Program-made: the position numbers and the translations under genes
Assembly: GCF_900624995.1 (NCBI RefSeq)
Contig: NZ_UYXQ01000025.1
Span: 1 to 59,950 of the forward strand
Source of the DNA: Pseudomonas antarctica
GTDB taxonomy: Bacteria > Pseudomonadota > Gammaproteobacteria > Pseudomonadales > Pseudomonadaceae
Reading direction: 5' to 3'
Length of the DNA: 59,950 bases
Notes under the pieces: generated by a model
Databases searched by the model: none
Seen by the model: only the letters and a program-made list of their open reading frames with translations
Told to the model about the DNA's origin: nothing
Shown: piece by piece, positions 8,985 through 18,631 of the stretch
Layout of the letters: every line of letters begins with the position of its first letter
How positions within the stretch are numbered: the stretch's first letter is position 1

Positions 8985-9944
8985 ATGACGACTACCGCCC
9001 CCCAGACCCCCAGCGTCCAGCTGCTTGAGGTCTCGCCGGAATATGCCGGCCAACGCATCGACAATTTTCTATTGGCCAGGCTCAAAGGCGTGCCCAAGAC
9101 CTTGATTTACCGCATCTTGCGTAAAGGCGAAGTGCGCGTGAACAAGGGCCGCATCAAGCCTGAGTACAAGCTGCAGGCGGGCGATATCGTCCGTGTGCCG
9201 CCGGTGCGCGTGCCTGAGCGTGACGAGCCCGTACCGCTGGCCCAGGGCCTGCTGCAGCGCCTTGAGGCCTCGATTGTCTTTGAAGACAACAAGCTGATCG
9301 TGATCAACAAGCCGTGCGGCATTGCCGTTCACGGCGGCAGCGGCCTGACCTTCGGCGTGATCGAAGCCTTCCGCCAGTTGCGCCCGGATGCCAAGGAACT
9401 GGAGCTGGTCCATCGCCTCGACCGCGATACCTCCGGCCTGCTGATGATTGCCAAAAAGCGCAGTATGTTGCGCCACCTGCACACCGCCCTGCGTGGTGAC
9501 GGTGTGGACAAGCGCTATATGGCGCTGGTGCGAGGCAACTGGGCCAGTTCGATCAAGAGCGTTCGTGCGCCGTTGCAGAAGAGCAACCTGCGCTCCGGCG
9601 AACGCATGGTCGAAGTGGACGAGGAGGGCAAAGAAGCCCTGACCTTGTTCAAGGTGCTGCGTCGCTTCGGCGATTTCGCCACCTTGGTCGAGGCCAAGCC
9701 GGTGACCGGTCGTACCCACCAGATTCGCGTGCACACCTTGCACGCAGGCCACTGCATTGCTGGCGACACCAAATACGGTGACGAGGATTTCTCCAAGGAA
9801 ATCCGCGACCTGGGCGGCAAACGTCTGTTCCTGCATGCCTACATGCTGACGGTTCCGCTGCCGGATGGCGGTGAGCTGAAGTTGCAGGCGCCGGTCGATG
9901 AGATGTGGGCCAAGACCGTGGAGCGTTTGAGTGTCGCACCTTGA
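8985..9944 (+). CDS. rluC: 23S rRNA pseudouridine synthase RluC
   Basis: 319 residues: an N-terminal S4 RNA-binding domain ([35 protein letters not shown] split over ~20-55) and the RluA-family catalytic domain with the signature HRLDRDTSG (catalytic Asp in the middle) near residue 145. RluC converts uridines 955, 2504 and 2580 of 23S rRNA to pseudouridine (E. coli numbering). The position next to divergent rne is the same as in E. coli. There is no ribosome-binding site before the ATG. The stop overlaps the next gene by 14 bases. Confidence 0.95.
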   Translation: MTTTAPQTPSVQLLEVSPEYAGQRIDNFLLARLKGVPKTLIYRILRKGEVRVNKGRIKPEYKLQAGDIVRVPPVRVPERDEPVPLAQGLLQRLEASIVFEDNKLIVINKPCGIAVHGGSGLTFGVIEAFRQLRPDAKELELVHRLDRDTSGLLMIAKKRSMLRHLHTALRGDGVDKRYMALVRGNWASSIKSVRAPLQKSNLRSGERMVEVDEEGKEALTLFKVLRRFGDFATLVEAKPVTGRTHQIRVHTLHAGHCIAGDTKYGDEDFSKEIRDLGGKRLFLHAYMLTVPLPDGGELKLQAPVDEMWAKTVERLSVAP

Positions 9945-10593
9945 TTACAAGCTGCTGATTTTCGACTGGGACGGCACCCTCTGTAATTCCATTGGTCGGA
10001 TCGTCGATTCAATGCACGCAGCCTCGACCCGCTCGGGCTTTGCGTTGTGCACTGATCTGGCGGTAAAAGGCATTATCGGCCTGGGCTTACCTGAAGCGAT
10101 CCGTACCTTGTACCCGCAGATCAGCGACGCTGAACTGGTCACCTTTCGTGACCATTACGCTGATCACTACATTGCGCTGGAGGCCACGCCTTCTGCGTTA
10201 TTCGACGGGGTGGTGCCTTCGCTTGAGGCGTTCCGCGCCGAGGGTTATCACTTGGCTGTGGCCACCGGCAAGGCCCGTCGCGGTCTGGACCGGGTGCTCA
10301 AGGCGCATGGGTTTGAAGATTATTTCGACATCACTCGTGCAGCGGATGAAACCGCCAGCAAACCCCACCCTCTGATGCTGGAGCAGATCCTGGCGCATTG
10401 CGGCGTAGCGCCGCGCCAGGCCTTGATGGTGGGTGATGCGTCCTTCGATCTGATGATGGCGCGCAACGCCGGCATGGACAGCGTGGCAGTCAGCTACGGT
10501 GCGCAGACTGCCGAGGCCTTGCAGCAATACGAGCCTAGGCTGACGATTGATCATTTTTCTGAACTGCAGGCCTGGCTCAGCCGGGCCCAATAA
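9931..10593 (+). CDS. HAD-superfamily (subfamily IA) phosphatase
   Basis: 220 residues with all four haloacid dehalogenase motifs: IFDWDGTL (nucleophile Asp and Asp+2) at the N-terminus, VATGKA in motif II, the lysine in ASKPHP, and [16 protein letters not shown] for metal binding. A helical cap between motifs I and II places it with the phosphoglycolate phosphatase-like class; the substrate is not evident. The GTG start lies inside the end of rluC in another frame, so the two are translationally coupled. The same rluC-HAD-sppA order exists in P. aeruginosa. Confidence 0.88.
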   Translation: MSHLDYKLLIFDWDGTLCNSIGRIVDSMHAASTRSGFALCTDLAVKGIIGLGLPEAIRTLYPQISDAELVTFRDHYADHYIALEATPSALFDGVVPSLEAFRAEGYHLAVATGKARRGLDRVLKAHGFEDYFDITRAADETASKPHPLMLEQILAHCGVAPRQALMVGDASFDLMMARNAGMDSVAVSYGAQTAEALQQYEPRLTIDHFSELQAWLSRAQ

Positions 10594-10614
10594 GTCTTTG
10601 CTGGGGTTAATGGC

Positions 10615-11598
10615 ATGAGTGACGAGTGGAAAACGCCCGAAAAGGCCGAGAGCGGCGATGATAAAAGCTGGAAGTTGCTGGAGAAGACCCTTCTGGCCAG
10701 CGTCCAGGAGCAGCGCCGTTCGCGGCGTTGGGGGATTTTTTTCAAGCTGCTGACCTTTGTTTACCTGCTCGGCATGCTGGCGCTGTTCAGCCCGCTGATG
10801 GATATGGAAAAAAGTGCCACTCGTGGCAGCAACTACACCGCCTTGATCGAGGTGCGTGGGGTAATTGCCGACAAGGAATCCGCCAGCGCCGACAATATTG
10901 TCAGCAGCTTGCGTGCTGCGTTTGAAGACCCGAAGGTCAAGGGTGTGATCCTGCGCATCAATAGCCCGGGCGGCAGCCCTGTTCAGTCGGGTTATGTGTA
11001 TGATGAGATTCGTCGCCTGCGCGGGCTGCACCCTGATACCAAGTTGTACGCAGTGATCTCTGATCTCGGCGCCTCGGGTGCTTATTACATCGCCAGCGCC
11101 GCTGACCAGATCTACGCCGACAAGGCCAGTTTGGTTGGCTCCATTGGTGTGACGGCCGCCGGTTACGGTTTTGTCGGCGCTATGGAAAAGCTCGGCGTGG
11201 AGCGTCGCACCTACACCTCCGGCGAGCACAAGTCGTTCCTGGACCCGTTCCAGCCGCAAAAGGCTGATGAAACCCAGTTCTGGCAGGGCGTACTCGATAC
11301 CACTCACCGTCAGTTCATTGCCAGTGTTAAGCAGGGGCGTGGTGATCGTCTGAAGGACAAAGACCATCCGGAGTTGTTCTCTGGGCTGGTGTGGTCGGGT
11401 GAGCAGGCCTTGCCGCTGGGCTTGATCGATGGCCTGGGCAGTGCCAGTTCGGTGGCGCGGGATGTGATTGGCGAGAAGGAGTTGGTGGATTTCACGGTTG
11501 AGGAATCGCCGTTTGACCGCTTCTCCAAGAAGCTCGGCGCCAGCGTGGCGGAGAAGTTGGCCCTGTACATGGGCTTCCAAGGCCCCACGCTGCGCTGA
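10615..11598 (+). CDS. sppA: S49-family signal peptide peptidase SppA (short form)
   Basis: 327 residues with one N-terminal membrane span (FFKLLTFVYLLGMLALFS, ~37-56) and a single S49 domain facing the periplasm. The catalytic serine is in GASGAYYIASAAD and the lysine in TSGEHKSFLDPF; INSPGGSP forms the oxyanion strand. It degrades signal peptides left in the membrane. At half the size of E. coli SppA it is the one-domain form that works as an oligomer. It follows the HAD gene by 21 bases, probably in the same operon as rluC. Confidence 0.92.
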   Translation: MSDEWKTPEKAESGDDKSWKLLEKTLLASVQEQRRSRRWGIFFKLLTFVYLLGMLALFSPLMDMEKSATRGSNYTALIEVRGVIADKESASADNIVSSLRAAFEDPKVKGVILRINSPGGSPVQSGYVYDEIRRLRGLHPDTKLYAVISDLGASGAYYIASAADQIYADKASLVGSIGVTAAGYGFVGAMEKLGVERRTYTSGEHKSFLDPFQPQKADETQFWQGVLDTTHRQFIASVKQGRGDRLKDKDHPELFSGLVWSGEQALPLGLIDGLGSASSVARDVIGEKELVDFTVEESPFDRFSKKLGASVAEKLALYMGFQGPTLR

Positions 11599-11625
11599 TA
11601 CCTGCAGCTTGGTGTAGATCAACAG

Positions 11626-11711
11626 GTGGGAGGGGGCTTGCTCCCGATAGCAGTGGGCCAGTCAGTTATCTGTAGCTGAGCCATCGCAATCGGGAGCAAG
11701 CCCCCTCCCAC
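11626..11711. repeat. REP doublet, GGGAGGGGGCTTGCTCCCGA class
   Basis: Inverted pair GTGGGAGGGGGCTTGCTCCC ... GGGAGCAAGCCCCCTCCCAC separated by about 45 bases. It sits between the convergent ends of sppA and maf and may double as a bidirectional transcription stop. Confidence 0.85.
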
Positions 11712-11730
11712 ATCTGTTTTTGTGGTGGGC

Positions 11731-12309
11731 TTAAGGGATTTGCACGCCTTCAGCCAGCAACATGTCCACCAGGCGAATCAGCGGCAAGCCTATGAGGCTG
11801 GTGGCATCCGGCCCTTCAGTGCTCTGAAAAAGGCTCACACCCAGCCCTTCAGCCTTGAAGCTGCCGGCACAGTCATAAGGCTGCTCGACACGCAGATAGC
11901 GCTCAATGCGGCCCACGTCCAATACGCGCATGTGCACGGTAAACGGTACGCAGTCGACCTGGCAGTGCCCGGTCTCGCTGTTAAGCAGCGCCAGGCCGGT
12001 GAGGAAGCTCACGCGCTGGCCGCTGGCTGCCAGTAATTGTTCGCGGGCATTTTCGAAGGTGTGGGGCTTGCCGATGATGCGTCCGTCCAGCGCAGCTACC
12101 TGGTCCGAGCCGATGATCAGGTGCCCTGGATGGCTGTCGGCGAGGGCGCGGGCTTTCTCTTCGGCCAGGCGTTTGACCAGCTCGATGGCGGGCTCATTTT
12201 TGCGGTGGCTTTCGTCGATGTCCGGCGAGCTGCAGATGAACGGCAGGTGCAGGCGGCTCAGCAATTCCCGACGGTAAACCGAGCTGGATGCGAGTAATAA
12301 AGGCAGCAT
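11731..12309 (-). CDS. maf: Maf/YceF-type nucleotide pyrophosphatase
   Basis: 192 residues of the Maf family, starting LLLASSSVYRRELLSRL (substrate loop) with the catalytic aspartate in LIIGSDQVAALDGRIIGKP and the C-terminal EGLGVSLFQSTEGPDATSLIGLPL. The position beside yceD-rpmF is that of E. coli yceF, whose product hydrolyses 7-methyl-GTP, a housecleaning reaction; that specificity is by synteny. The ATG at 12309 has AAGGAG seven to eight bases upstream on its strand; the frame is open a further 170 codons upstream but has no matching sequence. Divergent from yceD. Confidence 0.92.
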   Translation of the reverse strand: MLPLLLASSSVYRRELLSRLHLPFICSSPDIDESHRKNEPAIELVKRLAEEKARALADSHPGHLIIGSDQVAALDGRIIGKPHTFENAREQLLAASGQRVSFLTGLALLNSETGHCQVDCVPFTVHMRVLDVGRIERYLRVEQPYDCAGSFKAEGLGVSLFQSTEGPDATSLIGLPLIRLVDMLLAEGVQIP

Positions 12310-12377
12310 GGGCGTCTCCTTAAGGCAGTTTGAGATTCTAGCGAGGCGACCCGCTGACGCACAGGGCTGAATTTCCT

Positions 12378-12405
12378 TTGACATGGCTGGGTGCATCCCT
12401 ATAAT
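12378..12405 (+). promoter_or_regulatory. Near-consensus sigma-70 promoter of yceD-rpmF
   Basis: TTGACA at 12378-12383, 16-base spacer, TATAAT at 12400-12405. Transcription should begin around 12411-12413, only two to four bases before the yceD ATG at 12415. Confidence 0.85.
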
Positions 12406-12414
12406 GCTGCGCCT

Positions 12415-12945
12415 ATGTTGAATGACCCGATTCCACCTCACGTTGACCCGCGCAAATTGGCAGATCGTGGCACTTCCCTTCAAGGTGAATTGCTGCTGGC
12501 CGATTTGGAGAGACTCTGCGACCCGCTTTCCGACACTGTCGGTACGGTGCAGGCCAAATTCGTTTTTGAACGAGATGAACGTAAGTCTGTGGTAATCCAC
12601 AGTTTTATCGACACCGAAGTCAAAATGGTTTGCCAGCGTTGTCTTGAGCTGGTCACCCTGCCGATTCACAGCGAATGCAGTTACGCTGTGGTGAAGGAGG
12701 GTGCGAATACCCAGTCGTTGCCGAAAGGTTATGACGTGCTGGAACTGGGCGAAGATCCTTTGGATCTGCATGCACTGATCGAGGAGGAGCTTTTGCTCGC
12801 CTTGCCCATTGTGCCTGCTCATCATCCGGAAGAATGCCAGCAGCCGGAGGGTCTCGATGACGAGGCCGAGCCGAGCGAGGACGAGGTAACGCGGTCCAAC
12901 CCGTTCAGTGTATTGGCGCAGTTAAAGCGTGACCCAAACGTTTAG
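12415..12945 (+). CDS. yceD: YceD, 23S rRNA accumulation / DUF177 protein
   Basis: 176 residues of the DUF177 family, with the conserved MVCQRCLELV near residue 65-75 and an acidic C-terminal half. YceD supports 23S rRNA accumulation in bacteria and is almost always encoded just before ribosomal protein L32, as here. I use the ATG at 12415: an in-frame GTG at 12391 lies inside the promoter and could not be transcribed from it. No ribosome-binding site precedes the ATG, which fits a leaderless message from the promoter just upstream. Confidence 0.93.
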   Translation: MLNDPIPPHVDPRKLADRGTSLQGELLLADLERLCDPLSDTVGTVQAKFVFERDERKSVVIHSFIDTEVKMVCQRCLELVTLPIHSECSYAVVKEGANTQSLPKGYDVLELGEDPLDLHALIEEELLLALPIVPAHHPEECQQPEGLDDEAEPSEDEVTRSNPFSVLAQLKRDPNV

Positions 12946-12958
12946 GAGTTAATCAATT

Positions 12959-13141
12959 ATGGCTGTTCAGCAGAACAAAAAATCCCGCTCTGCCCGTGAC
13001 ATGCGTCGTTCGCACGATGCCCTGACGGCAAGCACTCTGTCTGTAGAAAAAACCACCGGTGAAATTCACCTGCGTCACCACGTATCGCCAGAAGGCGTAT
13101 ACCGTGGCCGTAAAGTGATCGACAAGGGCGCTGACGAGTAA
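12959..13141 (+). CDS. rpmF: 50S ribosomal protein L32
   Basis: 60 residues, the full length of L32, beginning [20 protein letters not shown]. This Pseudomonas form lacks the zinc-binding cysteines seen in some other bacteria. TAGGAG eight bases upstream of the ATG is a good ribosome-binding site. It is 13 bases after yceD and five before plsX. Confidence 0.97.
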   Translation: MAVQQNKKSRSARDMRRSHDALTASTLSVEKTTGEIHLRHHVSPEGVYRGRKVIDKGADE

Positions 13142-13145
13142 TCAC

Positions 13146-14156
13146 TTGTCTGCTCAAGTCATCGCGATTGACGCAATGGGCGGGGACTTCGGTCCCCGCA
13201 GCATTGTTCAGGCTTGCATTGCCAGCCTGTCTGCAACGCCCTCGCTGCACCTGACCCTCGTCGGTCAACCTTCCCTCCTTGAAGAACTGATTGCCAGCCA
13301 TCCGGCGGTCGATCGCGCGCGCCTGACGGTTACAGCGGCCAGGGAAACCATCAGCATGGATGACAAGCCGGCGACAGCCCTGCGCGGCAAGCCCGACTCG
13401 TCAATGCGCGTGGCCCTTGAGTTGCTGCGTGATGGCAAGGTGCAAGCCTGTGTCAGTGCCGGCAATACCGGGGCGTTGATGGCGTTGTCGCGGCATGTGC
13501 TCAAGACGCTGCCCGGGATTGACCGGCCGGCGATGGTCGCGGCGATCCCCACACAGAAAGGCTATTGCCAGTTGCTGGACTTGGGCGCGAACGTTGATTG
13601 CACTGCCGAGCACTTGTTCCAGTTCGCCGTGATGGGCTCAGTGGCCGCTGAGGCGTTGGGCGTGACCCGGCCGCGGGTGGCGTTGCTCAATATCGGCACC
13701 GAAGACATCAAGGGCAACCAGCAGGTCAAACTCGCGGCCACCTTGTTGCAAGGTGCGCGGGGCTTGAACTACATCGGTTTTGTCGAAGGTGACGGCTTGT
13801 ATCGCGGCGAAGCCGATGTGGTGGTGTGCGACGGGTTTGTCGGCAATATCCTGCTCAAGTCCAGCGAAGGCTTGGCAACCATGATCGCCACGCGTATCGA
13901 GGCCTTGTTCAAGCAGAACCTGGTGTCACGCGTGGTCGGCGCCCTGGCGTTGCCGTTGATGCGCCGCTTGCAGGCCGACCTGGCGCCGGCGCGGCATAAC
14001 GGGGCGAGCTTTTTGGGGTTGCAGGGCATTGTCGTTAAAAGCCACGGTTCGGCGGGCGTGCAAGGCTTTCAAAGTGCGATTGCGCGGGCGTTGATCGAGA
14101 TTCAGGAAAACCTGCCGCAACGCTTGCGCGGGCGTCTTGAGGACCTGTTGCCTTAG
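13146..14156 (+). CDS. plsX: Phosphate acyltransferase PlsX
   Basis: 336 residues; converts acyl-ACP and phosphate to acyl-phosphate, the donor for PlsY in phosphatidic acid synthesis. The N-terminal [12 protein letters not shown], the internal [10 protein letters not shown] and [10 protein letters not shown], and [15 protein letters not shown] are all family signatures. The start is a TTG at 13146, five bases after the rpmF stop with no clear ribosome-binding site, so translation probably depends on coupling to rpmF. In E. coli fabH would come next; here the next gene is fabD. Confidence 0.95.
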   Translation: MSAQVIAIDAMGGDFGPRSIVQACIASLSATPSLHLTLVGQPSLLEELIASHPAVDRARLTVTAARETISMDDKPATALRGKPDSSMRVALELLRDGKVQACVSAGNTGALMALSRHVLKTLPGIDRPAMVAAIPTQKGYCQLLDLGANVDCTAEHLFQFAVMGSVAAEALGVTRPRVALLNIGTEDIKGNQQVKLAATLLQGARGLNYIGFVEGDGLYRGEADVVVCDGFVGNILLKSSEGLATMIATRIEALFKQNLVSRVVGALALPLMRRLQADLAPARHNGASFLGLQGIVVKSHGSAGVQGFQSAIARALIEIQENLPQRLRGRLEDLLP

Positions 14157-14300
14157 GCGAATCGGCTCGGGAGTGCTTAAATGTGACCGGCCAGTTCAAT
14201 TGACCATCCAATCTGTCAGTTTCGTGCGTTCCCCTCCTTGGATTCATCTCAAAATTGGGAGCGCGCATTTTTGACGACCAGATCATTAGGGGCTTGTTAC

Positions 14301-15239
14301 ATGTCTACATCCCTCGCATTCGTCTTTCCAGGGCAGGGTTCGCAGTCCCTCGGCATGTTGGCCGAGCTGGGCGCGCAACATCCGCTGATCCTGGAAACCT
14401 TCAAGGAAGCTTCCGAGGCCCTGGGTTATGACCTGTGGGCGCTGACTCAGCAGGGTCCGGAAGAGCAACTCAATCAAACCGATAAAACCCAGCCGGCCAT
14501 CCTGACCGCTTCGATCGCCCTGTGGCGCTTGTGGCTGGCGGAAGGCGGCGTGCGCCCGGCTTACGTGGCCGGTCACAGCCTGGGCGAATACAGTGCCTTG
14601 GTAGCGGCTGGCAGCCTGACCCTCGGTGAAGCGGTCAAGCTGGTCGAGCGTCGTGGCCAACTGATGCAAGAAGCCGTTCCGGCCGGGCAGGGCGGCATGG
14701 CTGCTATTTTGGGCCTGGACGATGCCGTTGTGATCGAAGCCTGCGCCGAAGCGGCCCAGGGCGAAGTGGTCAGCGCAGTGAACTTCAACTCCCCTGGCCA
14801 GGTAGTGATCGCCGGTGCGAAGGCGGCGGTTGAGCGCGCCATCGAAGGCTGCAAGGCCCGTGGTGCCAAGCGCGCCTTGCCATTGCCGGTCAGCGTGCCG
14901 TCCCATTGTGAGCTGATGCGCCCGGCCGCTGAGCGTTTTGCCGAGTCCATTGCCGCCATCAACTGGCAGGCGCCGCAGATCCCGCTGGTGCAGAACGTCA
15001 GCGCGGCCGTTGCCGCCGACCTCGACACCCTCAAGCGCGACCTGCTGGAGCAACTCTACAAGCCTGTGCGCTGGGTTGAGTCTGTGCAGACCCTGGCCGC
15101 CAATGGCGCCACCGAGCTGGTTGAGTGCGGCCCTGGCAAAGTCCTGGCCGGCCTGAACAAGCGCTGCGCCGACGGTGTGTCGACTGCCAACCTCAATACC
15201 CCGGATGCCTTCGCTGCCGCTCGCGCGGCACTGGCCTGA
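14301..15239 (+). CDS. fabD: Malonyl-CoA:ACP transacylase FabD
   Basis: 312 residues. Transfers malonyl from CoA to ACP, the committed loading step of fatty-acid elongation. Seen: FVFPGQGSQSLGML at the N-terminus, the nucleophile serine in GHSLGEYSALVAAG (~92), and the catalytic histidine in VPSHCELM (~200). The ATG at 14301 starts the conserved N-terminus; an earlier in-frame start would add 21 residues with no counterpart in the family. 144 bases after plsX, where fabH is missing. Confidence 0.97.
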   Translation: MSTSLAFVFPGQGSQSLGMLAELGAQHPLILETFKEASEALGYDLWALTQQGPEEQLNQTDKTQPAILTASIALWRLWLAEGGVRPAYVAGHSLGEYSALVAAGSLTLGEAVKLVERRGQLMQEAVPAGQGGMAAILGLDDAVVIEACAEAAQGEVVSAVNFNSPGQVVIAGAKAAVERAIEGCKARGAKRALPLPVSVPSHCELMRPAAERFAESIAAINWQAPQIPLVQNVSAAVAADLDTLKRDLLEQLYKPVRWVESVQTLAANGATELVECGPGKVLAGLNKRCADGVSTANLNTPDAFAAARAALA

Positions 15240-15271
15240 ATCCCTGATCCCCGAACTTAGGAGAAGCTTGC

Positions 15272-16015
15272 ATGAGTCTGCAAGGTAAAGTTGCACTGGT
15301 TACCGGCGCCAGCCGTGGCATTGGTCAGGCGATCGCCCTGGAACTGGGCCGTCAGGGCGCCGTCGTTATCGGTACCGCCACGTCTGCCTCGGGTGCCGAG
15401 CGTATCGCCGCCACCTTGAAGGAAAACGGCGTTCAGGGTACCGGCCTTGAACTGAACGTGACCAGCGATGAGTCGGTTGCCGCTGTCCTAGCTGAAATCA
15501 CTGCACAGTTCGGCGCGCCGGCTATTCTGGTGAACAACGCCGGTATTACCCGCGACAACCTGATGATGCGCATGAAAGACGACGAGTGGTACGACGTGGT
15601 CGATACCAACTTGAACAGTCTGTTTCGCCTGTCCAAGGGTGTTTTGCGTGGTATGACCAAGGCGCGTTGGGGTCGAATTATCAATATTGGCTCCGTAGTG
15701 GGTGCCATGGGCAACGCAGGCCAAGTAAACTACGCGGCGGCTAAAGCCGGTCTGGAAGGTTTCAGCCGTGCATTGGCCCGTGAAGTCGGCTCGCGGTCGA
15801 TTACGGTCAATTCGGTGGCCCCTGGGTTCATCGACACTGATATGACCCGCGAACTGCCCGAAGCGCAGCGTGAAGCGTTGCTGACGCAGATTCCGCTGGG
15901 CCGTCTGGGTCAGGCTCAAGAGATCGCAAATGTGGTCACTTTCTTGGCATCCGACGGTGCGGCATACGTGACTGGGGCTACAATCCCGGTGAACGGCGGG
16001 ATGTACATGAGTTAA
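15272..16015 (+). CDS. fabG: 3-oxoacyl-ACP reductase FabG
   Basis: 247 residues, a short-chain dehydrogenase that reduces 3-oxoacyl-ACP with NADPH. The cofactor loop GASRGIGQ, the NNAG motif, and the catalytic Ser (NIGSVVG), Tyr and Lys (YAAAKAG) are present, as is the C-terminal GGMYMS. GGAG before the ATG. Part of the fabD-fabG-acpP-fabF run. Confidence 0.97.
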   Translation: MSLQGKVALVTGASRGIGQAIALELGRQGAVVIGTATSASGAERIAATLKENGVQGTGLELNVTSDESVAAVLAEITAQFGAPAILVNNAGITRDNLMMRMKDDEWYDVVDTNLNSLFRLSKGVLRGMTKARWGRIINIGSVVGAMGNAGQVNYAAAKAGLEGFSRALAREVGSRSITVNSVAPGFIDTDMTRELPEAQREALLTQIPLGRLGQAQEIANVVTFLASDGAAYVTGATIPVNGGMYMS

Positions 16016-16206
16016 ATTGTGACGGATCGCTTCAAAAAAATGTCATACGAGCTGTCTAAAATCCGTTATAAAGCTGCAACTTAATTTATAGGCAGGTGGC
16101 GGACCGGGTACAGGGTGAAGCTTTCAGTTGAAAAGCTGAAATGGCTTTCTATACACTTACCCACTGGCCAGCTGCCTGAATTTGTCCATTAGGAGTTAAA
16201 CAAGGT

Positions 16207-16443
16207 ATGAGCACCATCGAAGAGCGCGTCAAGAAAATCGTTGCCGAGCAACTGGGCGTCAAAGAAGAAGAAGTGACCAACACTGCTTCCTTCGTAGAAG
16301 ACCTGGGTGCCGATTCCCTTGACACCGTTGAGCTGGTGATGGCTCTGGAAGAGGAATTCGAGACCGAAATCCCGGACGAAGAAGCTGAAAAAATCACTAC
16401 TGTTCAAGCTGCTATCGACTACGTTACTGCCCACCAGGCGTAA
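16207..16443 (+). CDS. acpP: Acyl carrier protein
   Basis: 78 residues, very acidic, with the 4'-phosphopantetheine serine in [18 protein letters not shown] (~Ser37). A TAGGAG precedes the ATG. The 190-base gap from fabG includes a small hairpin (AGCTTT/AAAGCT around 16118-16136) and room for a separate promoter, in keeping with the much higher demand for ACP than for its neighbours. Confidence 0.98.
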   Translation: MSTIEERVKKIVAEQLGVKEEEVTNTASFVEDLGADSLDTVELVMALEEEFETEIPDEEAEKITTVQAAIDYVTAHQA

Positions 16444-16472
16444 TAGTTTGTAGTCGTCGCTTGCTGTTAGGG

Positions 16473-16507
16473 AAAAACCGCACTGCTGTAACGGCGTGCG
16501 GTTTTTT
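16473..16507 (+). terminator. Terminator/attenuator after acpP
   Basis: AAAAACCGCAC ... GTGCGGTTTTTT with a loop of about 12 bases, followed by T-rich sequence. It lies between acpP and fabF, so it probably limits read-through into fabF and keeps acpP transcripts in excess. Confidence 0.8.
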
Positions 16508-16570
16508 CTTTAGCTCAGATGAAAATTGAGCGCTGAAGCGAAGTGTCGTCATTAGAAAAAGGAGAGTGCT

Positions 16571-17815
16571 GTGTCGCGTAGACGCGTCGTAGTCACCGGT
16601 ATGGGTATGTTGTCGCCACTGGGCACGGATGTGCCGAGCAGTTGGCAGGGCATTCTGGCTGGCCTCAGTGGTATTGGTCTGATCGAACACACGGACCTTT
16701 CTGCCTATTCCACCCGTTTTGGCGGCTCGGTAAAGGGGTTCAATGTCGAGGAATATCTCTCGATCAAAGAGTCCCGCAAACTCGACCTGTTCATTCAATA
16801 CGGCCTGGCAGCGGGTTTTCAGGCAGTGCGTAATGCCGGCCTGGAAGTCACCGACGCCAACCGTGAGCGCATCGGCGTGGCCATGGGTTCGGGTATTGGC
16901 GGTTTGACCAATATCGAAGAAACCAGCCGCACGCTGCACGATTCCGGCCCCCGTCGAATTTCACCGTTCTTCGTGCCGGGCTCGATCATCAATATGATTT
17001 CGGGTTTCCTGTCCATCCACTTGGGTGCGCAGGGACCTAACTACGCCATTGCAACGGCGTGTACCACTGGCACTCACTGCATCGGCATGGCGGCACGCAA
17101 CATTGCCTACGACGAGGCTGACGTGATGATCGCCGGTGGCGCCGAGATGGCCGCCTGCGGCTTGGGCATGGGCGGCTTCGGCGCGTCCCGTGCGCTGTCG
17201 ACCCGCAATGACGAACCGACCCGTGCCAGCCGTCCGTGGGACAAAGGCCGTGACGGTTTTGTGCTGGCCGACGGTGCCGGCGCCCTGGTGTTGGAAGAGT
17301 TGGAGCATGCCAAGGCGCGTGGCGCCACTATCTACGCCGAGCTGATCGGCTTTGGCATGAGTGGTGATGCCTACCACATGACCTCGCCACCGTCCGACGG
17401 CGCTGGTGCTGCACGTTGCATCACCAACGCCTTGCGTGATGCGAAGGTCAACGCCGACCAAGTGCAGTACATCAACGCCCACGGCACCTCGACCCCGACC
17501 GGCGACTTGGCGGAAGCCGAAGCCATCAAGTCGGTGTTCGGCGAGCACGCCTACAAGCTGGCGGTCAGCTCCACCAAGTCCATGACCGGCCACCTGTTGG
17601 GTGCGGCGGGCGCGGTCGAGGCGATCTTCAGTGTGATGGCCATCAAGGATCAGGTCGCTCCGCCGACCATCAACCTCGATGAGCCGGACGAAGGCTGCGA
17701 CCTGAACTTTGTGCCTCACGAAGCGCAGCCGATGCCGATCGACGTGGTGATCTCCAACTCGTTCGGTTTTGGTGGCACCAACGGTTCTTTGGTGTTCCGC
17801 CGGTTTGCGCAGTGA
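16571..17815 (+). CDS. fabF: 3-oxoacyl-ACP synthase II FabF
   Basis: 414 residues of the KAS II family; condenses malonyl-ACP with acyl-ACP. The Cys-His-His triad is visible in [11 protein letters not shown] (~Cys164), [11 protein letters not shown] (~His304) and [12 protein letters not shown] (~His341). GTG start with GGAGAG six bases upstream. The stop TGA shares its A with the ATG of pabC. Confidence 0.97.
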   Translation: MSRRRVVVTGMGMLSPLGTDVPSSWQGILAGLSGIGLIEHTDLSAYSTRFGGSVKGFNVEEYLSIKESRKLDLFIQYGLAAGFQAVRNAGLEVTDANRERIGVAMGSGIGGLTNIEETSRTLHDSGPRRISPFFVPGSIINMISGFLSIHLGAQGPNYAIATACTTGTHCIGMAARNIAYDEADVMIAGGAEMAACGLGMGGFGASRALSTRNDEPTRASRPWDKGRDGFVLADGAGALVLEELEHAKARGATIYAELIGFGMSGDAYHMTSPPSDGAGAARCITNALRDAKVNADQVQYINAHGTSTPTGDLAEAEAIKSVFGEHAYKLAVSSTKSMTGHLLGAAGAVEAIFSVMAIKDQVAPPTINLDEPDEGCDLNFVPHEAQPMPIDVVISNSFGFGGTNGSLVFRRFAQ

Positions 17816-18630
17816 TGCACAGCTGGGTCGACGGTCAGCCAGCGGGCAGCGTGCCCCTGAAAGATCGCGGCCTGGCGTACGGCGATGGGCTGTTTGAAAC
17901 CATCGCCGTCAAGGCCGGGCAGCCTGTGCTGCTCGAGCGTCACCTGCAACGCCTTGAAGAGGGTTGCAGGCGCGTTGCCTTGGTCGCGGACCAGGCACTG
18001 ATCCGCGACGAAGTGCTGGCTTATGCCAGCGCCCTTGGCGACGGTGTGCTCAAGTTGATCCTCACCCGTGGCGACAGCTTGCGCGGTTATGGCATCAACC
18101 CCGGCGCCCCGGTGCGCCGTATCTTGCAGGGCAATCCGCCCGCTATTTATCCTCCCGCGCATGGAACCGACGGCATACGCCTGTTTCCGTGCGCCACCCG
18201 CTTGGCTGAGCAGCCCTTGCTTGCCGGTATCAAGCACCTTAATCGCCTGGAACAAGTGATCGCCCGTGCTGAGTGGCAGGATGTCGAGCATGCCGAAGGG
18301 CTGATGCTGGATATGTCCGGCCGTGTCATCGAGGGCGTGTTCAGCAACCTGTTTTTGGTTCGCAACGGCTTGTTACTTACCGCTGATCTGAATCGTTGCG
18401 GGGTTGCTGGGGTCATGCGCGCGGAGATTCTGGCCCAGGCGCAAGCACTGGGCATCCCGCAGGCCGTGGCCGACATCAGCCTTGAGCTGTTGCAGCAGGC
18501 CGACGAGGTTTTTGTCTGCAACAGCGTCTATGGCATTTGGCCGGTGCGTGGCTGTGCTGCGATGAGCTGGTCGGTTGGGCCGCTCACCCGTAAACTGCAG
18601 GCCATTGTTCGCGCGCTATTGGATATTTGA
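17815..18630 (+). CDS. pabC: Aminodeoxychorismate lyase PabC
   Basis: 271 residues, class IV PLP aminotransferase fold. Makes p-aminobenzoate and pyruvate from 4-amino-4-deoxychorismate for folate synthesis. The PLP lysine is in LAGIKHLNRLEQV, and the N-terminal DRGLAYGDGLFETI and EGVFSNLFLV are typical. Start at ATG 17815 overlapping the fabF stop by one base. Confidence 0.93.
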   Translation: MHSWVDGQPAGSVPLKDRGLAYGDGLFETIAVKAGQPVLLERHLQRLEEGCRRVALVADQALIRDEVLAYASALGDGVLKLILTRGDSLRGYGINPGAPVRRILQGNPPAIYPPAHGTDGIRLFPCATRLAEQPLLAGIKHLNRLEQVIARAEWQDVEHAEGLMLDMSGRVIEGVFSNLFLVRNGLLLTADLNRCGVAGVMRAEILAQAQALGIPQAVADISLELLQQADEVFVCNSVYGIWPVRGCAAMSWSVGPLTRKLQAIVRALLDI

Positions 18631-18631
18631 G

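Noticed and set aside
10198..11622. A 474-codon minus-strand frame over the HAD and sppA genes
   Set aside because: Both plus-strand genes have all catalytic motifs; the antisense product is Gln/His-rich with no family match.
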